The notes under the pieces are model-generated. The model worked only from the letters and a program-made list of their open reading frames with translations, searched no databases and was not told the origin of the DNA. Below, one piece after another: positions 56,851 to 64,000 of a stretch of 64,000 nucleotides of DNA. A program made the position numbers and the translations under genes. Within the stretch, counting starts at the first letter, position 1, and each line of letters begins with the position of its first letter. The DNA is from Stropharia rugosoannulata (lineage: Eukaryota; Basidiomycota; Agaricomycetes; Agaricales; Strophariaceae), in contig JANCIK010000013.1 in NCBI GenBank assembly GCA_028532985.1, positions 1,116,001 through 1,180,000 on the forward strand, given 5' to 3'.

Positions 56851-58543
56851 CTATTCGCGGTCGAAATTTTTCCAGGCATGTTTCTCATACTCCACGACAC
56901 GGCGTTTCCGCTTAGTGGGACTGCAAAGGAAGTGAATAACTAGCTTAAAATGAGGATGAATACAACTTACATGACCGGAACTCTGGGCTCGATAAGCGCC
57001 CGTTGTTGCAGACTTGTGAAACGATCACGGAAAAGATTTCCTTCTGGCTGCGAAGGAGATCAGAATGGCGAGAACGAGATTTGAAACTTCTACAAACCTT
57101 AAGCCCCCGAAGACTTTCACTAAGATCTTCTCCAATCTGGACGACGACGTTTTCCTCTGGGACTTTATGCTTCCCGAGCTTTTGACCAGCCAATCCCTGC
57201 TTTTTCAGCTTCTCGGCCGAAACAGATAACCGCTGCTGGCGTGCTTGTTCCTGTGCAGACATGGTTCTTGCGTTCGACTTTCTCATCGCCTTCGCGTCAT
57301 TGATTGAGGCTAGAAGACGTTTACGCTCTGCCTTTGCCGCAAGGGCCATTTTCTGCAGATATTTTAGCAATCGGCTCATCGCAGAACAATTCGAAGGCAA
57401 ACCTCTTTGAGCACACGCGCTGCTTTGTTCTTTTGTGATGTAGTCTTACGCTCCGGCATCCTTTTCTTGGGTTCACTAGATGGCACCTCGCCGTCCACAA
57501 GTTCAACCTCATCATCGTCATCTATCGGCTGCACCGTCATTCCGGGAGCAACGCTCATGTCATGTAGTGCTTCAGTTGCCTTTGCCAACTCGATCTTCTG
57601 CTTCGTCTCTGCCAGCTTCGCCGCTTGCTCCAGGTGCTTCTGTTCAATTGCGGCAGCTTTTTCAAGCAGTTCTTGATGAGCATCCACGGGTGGATTGTAC
57701 GACGTTCCTTGATGAGGCTCTACAATTGCAGGCACGTCAATCAAGTCTCTTGTTCGTGTCGCAGTGGGAGTCTGAAGCATAGATGTAAGGATCGTGAAAT
57801 GCCAGCAGTGGGAATACGGTATACCTTGGCTTTCTTTTTTTGAACCGTCTCCAGACCGTCCTTTACCTCTTCTGGCTCAGGTTCTGGAGCCCAAGCATCG
57901 TACTTTCCACTTTCTTTGACAGCAGCACTGAGTTCAACAGTGCCGCTCCCGGCAGCATATTCTGATGGATCCAAGATGCTATTGAAAGGGCCTTTACGGG
58001 GGCGCTTTGCGATACGCATCAGTCTCTCTTTTTCTTCTCTAGTCACTGCTGCTTTCCGCTTGCTCGACGAGCTCGTCGTGCGCGAAAACACAGCAGGGAC
58101 GGCAGAGCGCTGCGCAAGGATTTTTGCTGAGGTCAACTGCGACGCAGAGAACCGTGTGCGTGCCCTTACTGCTCATCGAGTATCTTAGCATGAACAGTAC
58201 ATCGTATCGGAGTATCAGATAGAAACGCACTCTGATCGTCGCCTTTAATGTCTATTTGGAAAAGCTGTGTATCGTTCATCTGTCCTAGCGTCGTCCTGAG
58301 AGAATATGAATATGCATCCTAGGTACACCTGCTTTTCACTCACCCGGTGACCCGCTCCTCCGCGCGCTGACCCTCCAAAACCTCCTCAACATCTTCGATG
58401 TTAACATTTTTACGCCAAGCCTTCTTGCCTTTGCGAGTGGACTGGGAATGTTGCGAAGGAGCGCCCACAGCTGAGCGGGAGGGTTTTTTGCCTTTTGTCT
58501 TCAAGCCCAGTGCGTTTGAGCCGTCAGCTTTTGTGGGAGGCAT
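56851..58543 (-). CDS. NOP53: Ribosome biogenesis protein NOP53
   Basis: Seven exons on the minus strand (58543-58344, 58295-58231, 58171-57825, 57771-57403, 57352-57098, 57047-56971, 56920-56851) encode 460 residues. The N-terminus has KKAWRKNVNIEDVEEVLEGQ, then LFQIDIKGDDQ and ILAQRSAVPAVFSRTTSSSS. The C-terminal half has ELLEKAAAIEQKHLEQ, QKNKAARVLKE, a basic region with LGKHKVPEENVVVQIGEDLS, and PEGNLFRDRFTSLQQRALIE, ending in a basic stretch. NOP53 is a nucleolar factor that recruits the exosome-linked helicase Mtr4 to pre-60S particles for 7S pre-rRNA processing. Acceptors of exons 2 and 3 were chosen by frame among nearby AG sites. Confidence 0.93.
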
Positions 58544-58679
58544 AGTTGTTGTCGGAGTGTTTTGATTCGAGCGAATATGTAGATCAAAATAAAATGTCAA
58601 GCATCGCGGCGGGCGGTGCAAATAGGGACAATCATCAGACTACACCACCTGAGATATGTCTATCCCTTGTCTATATCAA

Positions 58680-58763
58680 GGGCACTTGGCACAGGGGTAG
58701 CGCGCTTGCTTTGCATATTAAACTGCTTGCACGAGGTCGTGGGTTCAAATCCCACAGTGTCCA
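58680..58763 (+). tRNA. tRNA-Ala(TGC) with intron
   Basis: The transcript folds with acceptor GGGCACT/AGTGTCC, including the G3-U70 alanine pair. The anticodon stem CTTGC/GCACG has one T-C mismatch. The loop TTTGCA is interrupted by a 12-nt intron before T38, giving anticodon TGC. The T arm is GTGGG/CCCAC. A run of six T about five bases after the 3' end is a fitting RNA polymerase III terminator. The gene lies 136 bases from the NOP53 start codon, pointing away. Confidence 0.85.
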
Positions 58764-59870
58764 TTACTTTTTTGCACTTTGCACACTTAAAAAGTGGTTA
58801 CAACTGAGATATTTACCGCCTGCCTGGCGGGCTCCAAACGTACAGTATAGTATAAACTGTATGTACACTCTTTTTCAAAATCAGGTCATACAGTAGATAT
58901 ACAGTATACGGTTGTTGTATACGGTTATCATGAACAGTTCACAAAAGAATGCCTTTGTAGTTATATTACTACGTGCTTTTTGCACCCTAATACGATGTTG
59001 GATGCTAAGCTATCTTTGGGTAACCTTCTAAACTTGCTAGCATGGTGAAATGCCGATGTACATATTTCATTGGAGTTTGGTAGTACTGATTGGAGAAGGA
59101 AAGACCTTCAAATACCGAATACCTACTTTGCCTCCTTTCCATGTAAGTGGTTCCTTAACGTTCAGTCTTCAGTGCGGTTGGCTCTTAGCCCATAGTGAAA
59201 TACATTTAGCTTCGTATCTCAACTTCGAATGGATGGTCTTATTCTTTAAAAGAACCTAATATATGCACGAAGGCGGCACTCGTTTCCTGATGTCCATACA
59301 TCTCTTCAATGTCGACCTTCACAAGGAAGACTCAGCTCTGAATGAGAGAATTCGTGTAACCAGGCTGCTAAGCCTTGACAGTGGGCTTAGAGCATCGATG
59401 TTTTGCAGGTGCAGGATCCGGGTGCAAGCAAGAGGATTTCTGCCTTCATCATCGCCTTCTTGACGATGTTTAGCTCCAGACCTAGTATTTCGAAGTAACG
59501 GCCAATCATACAACGCAACTTTGTAGAGTATATGGGTAGGATCCACCTACTTTCGCCAAATGGCCATGTATGTTACCCATATACGCGCGTTTTCTGAATG
59601 AGATAATGTTCAAGGTTGGCCCAATGGCTTCGTAGGCACGAATGCCCACTAGAACAGACGTCCTCCAGTCCGACTAGTCATTGGATGAAGTCAAACTTGG
59701 GAATCAAGAGGTGATTAGGGGCTGTGAGAAAGTGGTCTAATTGGGAAAAATGCAAAGTGACAGGTCTCAGACCGCGAGCATTCAAGTTCGTCTCCACTCC
59801 GCCCATGCAACGGCGATCTGGCAGAGGACAGGCACATATATCTCTGTCTGTCCCAAACTCATCCCATAAC
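58764..59870. other. Intergenic region, 1.1 kb
   Basis: No gene is recognised. The right end is the promoter of the capsule-associated-type gene; in-frame upstream ATG codons near 59805 could extend that protein. Confidence 0.45.
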
Positions 59871-61709
59871 ATGTCTTCAGACATCAAGAAACCCTCGAGA
59901 CTCAGCCAGCGCAGCCTCGGCGTGACGAACCGGATCTGGCTGCTGCTCGTCGCTCTCATCTTCATCCTGTCTTGCACCCACTTTTTCCTCCCGACTTTCA
60001 CCGCGGTCTCTACTGTGCGCAATTACTCCAACGCTGATGTAAAAGCGAAGAACTATTTCAATGTGACCGAAGTGGGACCAAACCCATTCGACTTTTGTCC
60101 AATCTACGGGCCTGGTGACGAGCTCGGCCAGAAGTACGGCGCGCTGACGCTCTCCAAGAGCAGACTGCATCTGGGCAGCGGCACGCGCGTACAGCGGGTC
60201 CTCAACCAGGCATTGGCTGGCCAACCTGTAACCATCAGTGTCCTCGGCGGGTCCAGTATGTTCTTTGTCGCTCCTCCTAGTCTTGAGCTCACAGCTGAAT
60301 ACAGTCTCCGCGTGCCACGGCGCTGGTGACGATCCCATTTCCCCCAAATGCTACCCGTCCAAATTCTTCCAATGGTGGAACTCTGTATTCCCCCACCCTG
60401 CATCCGAGCTGACCAACGGCGCCATGCGCCGCACTAACTCGGGCTACTTTGGCTATTGCAGCTCTCATCATCTGCCAGACGTGACTGACCTAGTGATTAT
60501 CGAGCTGGACACAGAAGATCCGCCGTGAGTAGTCAATTCTATCCATCTTCTTCTCGGTGGCGGGCTGTCCAATGAATGGCGGGATTAATTCTTCAAATGT
60601 TGGTCCTAACATATTCATTCTTTGCTAGGGGACAAGAAATGATGGAAAACTTTGAAATACTCATCCGTTCCATTCTCCTGCGCCCCGACCAACCCGCTGT
60701 CCTCCTACTGGGGCACTTCTCTCCACAAGTGCACAACTCATACGGCTTTGCGGGACCGGATCACTGGCACAGCATCGTCGCCCAGTTCTATGATGTGCCG
60801 CATATTAGCGTCAAATCCGCGCTCTATCCGCAGTACATGCAGAACCCAAATTCAATCAACAAGTACTATGTCGACCCCGTCCTGGCAAGCGTCGCGGGGC
60901 ACGACGTCATCACCGACATCCTCGTCGCGTACATGCAGTCTGAGACTTGCAAGGCGTGGAATATTGCCTCTGGTAATGCGTTTGACGCCGTGCCTGCACA
61001 CACGCCCGATGGCGCGGGGGAGCCTGCGGGGGCAGGTCTCTTTGGTGGTTTGGGCCAGCGGCCCGGCGTCCCCGAGCCCAATGGGAAGAAGGTAGCAGGC
61101 GCGGACGGCGCAGCGCGCAAGGGTGTGCGCGACGCGGCACAACAGACCAGCGTACCCCCAGGACGGATAAACACACGTCCAAACTCTGGCCGGGCGTTTG
61201 AGGAGATAGCACCGTTCTGTGTATCTGCCAACGACCTCATCAACCCACTCCCCCCATCATTATTCTATGGCTCCGGTTGGTTTGCCCAACACCCTCCGGG
61301 TGGTGCAGCGGGTGGGGGAGGAGCCGCCCTGACGACAACTGCACACTACTGGTACTCTACTTTGCCGACGAGCAAACTGCGTATCCCAATCCAGGTTGGC
61401 GCCGGCGATGTCGCCGTGTATTTCCTCCGCGAGCCAAAGAAGGATGTTGGGGAGGGAAGTGCAGTACAGTGTTGGGTAGATGACAACTTCGCAGGTGCCA
61501 AGTTGATCGAGAATGCAGGAGACGTTGGGGAGGTAACCCCCGTGTAAGTGCACCTTTTCTGTAATCCACTCTATGCTGACAAATTCGATAGATTGCAAGT
61601 AATAGACCGCTACGTCGGCCGTGGATCACACTTCGTAGAATGCCAGCTGCTTGGAGAAGAGGGACAGGGCGTTCCTCCCTTCAAGATTGTTGGTATCTTC
61701 GTGACATAA
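59871..61709 (+). CDS. Capsule-associated-type SGNH hydrolase-like membrane protein
   Basis: Four exons (59871-60255, 60305-60524, 60629-61543, 61592-61709) encode 545 residues. A short cytoplasmic tail and one membrane segment (IWLLLVALIFILSCTHFFL) make it type II. The luminal domain begins ISVLGGSISACHGAGD, like block I of SGNH/GDSL hydrolases, with a GGSIS serine. It continues with LVIIELDTEDP and AVLLLGHFSPQV, and GPDHWHSIVAQFYDVPHISV carries candidate catalytic Asp/His. The C-terminal region ends SHFVECQLLG. Similar proteins are annotated as capsular-associated in Cryptococcus relatives. A role in acyl modification of surface glycans is inference. An upstream in-frame ATG at about 59805 would add about 22 residues. 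Confidence 0.8.
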
Positions 61710-62425
61710 CCATTCATATTTTGTAGGCGCGTAAAGGAAGAAAGAAGACTAAAATACCTCGCCAACATACACACAATACATATTCCATATCGTCCATGGC
61801 CAATGCGGAGGAAGACCTAATTTCAATTGTGCAGGCTACAGCGCCTGCGGCACATACACGGTTCGACTGTATCGTTAGTCGTTCCTCAAAACTTCACCCA
61901 TATGTTATAGCTCTGCACTGTCTATCTACTTTCATGTTCCAGACTGGAAATAAAGCGGCAGATAAACAGTTCGATCATCATCATTAGTAGTTGTACGATT
62001 ATTTATTCATCATTCATAGTACCAGCAGATACCTACATAATTGCATAGACACTTTTGCATAGACACCTGGAACAAGCCAAACCGGTTGCATTTTGCACAT
62101 GGACATCTCAAGCTTCAAGTCCTCTTTAGTAATAGTAGTTGTGGCACATATGTACCGAAGTAGCATAAATACGGTGAGTGCATCAGATGTAATGATGACG
62201 GAACTATCGCAAGAGCGAAACTAAGTTTTAGAATCTGGGCTGCATGTATACTCTATAAAGAGGACAACTGGCTCAAATGCAAATTTGTCTGTGGACATCA
62301 ACTTAAGACGCCGTCACCTAATGGTGTGAAGGAGATATATACTAGAACTAGTGATTACTATGGATTGTTAACATAAAAAAAGCGAAGAGTAGTAGGCTAT
62401 TTGCTCTTAACTGAATATGATAACG
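61710..62425. other. Intergenic region between convergent genes
   Basis: This 716-base AT-rich gap holds the 3' ends of the flanking genes. No gene is seen. Confidence 0.5.
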
Positions 62426-63798
62426 TTAGGAAATGCTGTCCGTCTCAATATACGACTCAAATATTTCTGTTAAAGTAATATGGAAATCATCTTTTGTTTT
62501 GGTTGAAAGATTAGTATAAAACGTCTCCGCCGGTGCTGCTCTCCTGGTTATGTTGCTTTGATTTTTGTGTTTTGATTTGTGATTGAGGTCACAGTTTCCG
62601 ATACGCGCTGGTGGATGAGGAGAAGTTACAAGAGCTTTCGATCTTCGCCTTCTTGATGCACGTATTCCGGATGCTACGACCACCAGCAGGTTGGAAACTG
62701 TCAGACACAGGGCGGACTGTATAAAATGACATGTAGTAACAGCCATCGTAAGTTCATAGAGGAAAAAAAAGAGAGAAACATTGCATCAGACACCTACAGT
62801 TAATTGGCATACAAAGTTAAGCATCGTCTTAACATCAATTCCAGTATAGTAGTGGAGAATGGTAAAGACCAGGGGGGTGAGGCATGGCACGACACCGCAC
62901 GCTAGAGTGAGTAGAATAATGTGCCTCTCTGCCTGCGTGAGCCTGACATTGCGGAATAATGTCATTGGACATAAAGCTAGAGTGGAATCGCTCGCTAACT
63001 GAGCTGCAAAACACCAGCAAAGAAAAAAAAGTCAAGCTCCTTGGCATACTACAAGAAACATATGAATCTCACCTGTTGTCATCACATGTGTCAATATGCG
63101 GCTGGATGGATGATATAGACATGTCGGGAACATAACTGGTCCTGTTCCTCGATAGGTGTTGCATATGTCGTCTATGGCGATTGCCCCGGCAGCTACCGTC
63201 GCGGGGAAGAAGAATAAAGCGAGTCCAACATTAAGGCGCCGGGCAGGAGACTGAGGAGGAAATATTCGAGCAAGACCAAGAGCCAAAACGCTTCGTGACA
63301 ACCTAGACACAAGCAAGGATCTTATTTAGCTTGCTTCTGACGAAGAGTTAATGGGCAAGAACAACCACATAATTATCATAGGAGGAAGGAAGGCAAACCA
63401 GACGTTATTCATCAGAATCTCACCAGCTGCAGGTCAATGTCAATGTCAATAAGCCAAAATTAACGCAGCAGATTTAGTTGCTCTCAATATGTCGCATAAC
63501 TCACTTGGCGTGATCGGTACAGCCCAAAGAACTCCTAGGTAGAAAATGTCGACCAGGCACGGAATAACGACGAGGTAGTCGTCCCACCATATTTTGGACA
63601 TGCGTAGGCGAATTGATAATCGGAAGAAGGTGAACGCAATGCCAAGGACATGTAGAGCAGTCAAGCCTACTTTACGCTCTGCTGTCAGTAAGTTCGTTTT
63701 CCCCCTCGTTATGAAACACTACCTTTCCAGGCTAAAGAAGCGCCTGACGACAAATGCTTCATGTTGTAAAACCGTTGTTCTTGTTCCTTCTCTCTCAT
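62426..63798 (-). CDS. Rhodopsin-like fungal integral membrane protein
   Basis: Six exons on the minus strand (63798-63723, 63681-63505, 63426-63369, 63302-63073, 63003-62798, 62716-62426) encode 345 residues. Several membrane helices are visible: VGLTALHVLGIAFTFFRLSI, DYLVVIPCLVDIFYLGVLW, ILMNNVWFAFLPPMIIM, LNVGLALFFFPATVAAGAIA, and LACGVVPCLTPLVFTILHYY. The helix 2 start KIWWDDYLV is characteristic of the fungal rhodopsin-like/DUF family. The Lys that binds retinal in opsins is not recognisable. The C-terminal tail is hydrophilic, with RRRR and a Lys-rich patch. Function is unknown. The first exon was chosen because it gives an in-frame ATG and a good phase-1 join. Confidence 0.78.
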
Positions 63799-64000
63799 CT
63801 AGTGCTGTGTCTAAACAAAACAGAAAAAGGAGTGAAATGTGGTTAATGACATGTTAAGTAAGAATAGCTTCGTTGCCTTGCAGTAAATATATACTAAATA
63901 CAGGCTATCAATTTAGTCTCCGTGACAAGCTAAAAGTTGACGTTGATTACTTACCAATACGGTAATAGCATGCTTTAAATAATACGCTAACGAGCACCGA
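63799..64000. other. Window end, presumed promoter of rhodopsin-like gene
   Basis: These 202 AT-rich bases upstream of the last gene contain no coding signal. Confidence 0.4.

Noticed and set aside
58538..58621. Upstream extension of NOP53 to a 93-residue first exon
   Set aside because: The extra N-terminal residues precede the first good ATG (58543) and have no conservation pattern.
1..64000. CRISPR arrays, bacterial operons, insertion sequences, viral or retrotransposon genes
   Set aside because: No direct repeat-spacer array, ribosome-binding context, transposase, reverse transcriptase or integrase motif was seen; gene structure is eukaryotic throughout.

Overview
This window looks like nuclear DNA of a mushroom-forming basidiomycete (Agaricomycetes). 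Genes are split by many short introns, mostly 45-65 nt. Families typical of that group are present: a Clp1-like protein, F-box and LRR proteins, DUF6533 and rhodopsin-like membrane proteins, a HET protein, GT90 and capsule-associated-type proteins, and intron-containing tRNA-Ala genes. No mitochondrial, viral or transposon-encoded gene was recognised. Exon chains were built by hand. I relied on splice sites, reading phase and recall of family motifs, and no alignment was run.

Layout: 1-1351 (-) HET protein, cut by the window edge; 1658-2944 (+) FAD oxidoreductase; 3445-6556 (+) multi-exon F-box protein; 8907-10084 (+) Clp1-like; 11696-13657 (+) GH72 glucanosyltransferase; 14253-17464 (-) SAP-domain protein; 17939-20314 (-) decayed inverted paralogue of the F-box gene; 21195-22542 (-) SYF2; 23696-25036 (+) DUF6533 membrane protein; 25814-26167 (+) small secreted protein; 27087-29007 (+) UPF3; 29690-31400 (+) beta-lactamase-like hydrolase; 32204-34365 (-) GT90; 35267-37358 (+) S10 carboxypeptidase; 37571-38175 (-) relic of a seven-helix membrane protein; 39352-41211 (+) Fe2OG-oxygenase-like; 41352-43185 (-) LRR-like; 44093-46255 (+) inositol-type sugar transporter; 46379-48201 (-) carnosine N-methyltransferase-like; 48463-49663 (+) ISY1; 51468-52891 (+) UbiA prenyltransferase; 53179-54009 two inverted tRNA-Ala(CGC); 54737-56607 (-) CSN1; 56851-58543 (-) NOP53; 58680-58763 (+) tRNA-Ala(TGC); 59871-61709 (+) capsule-associated-type SGNH-like protein; 62426-63798 (-) rhodopsin-like membrane protein.

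The genes do not form one pathway. Housekeeping RNA and protein-turnover genes (SYF2, ISY1, UPF3, NOP53, CSN1) alternate with cell-surface and secreted functions (GH72, GT90, SGNH-like, S10, small secreted protein) and lineage-specific families (F-box, HET, DUF6533, rhodopsin-like). The most unusual features are a candidate AT-AC intron in the carboxypeptidase gene, several GC-AG introns (one apparently directly after the ISY1 start codon), and the inverted F-box gene pair in which one copy is decayed.
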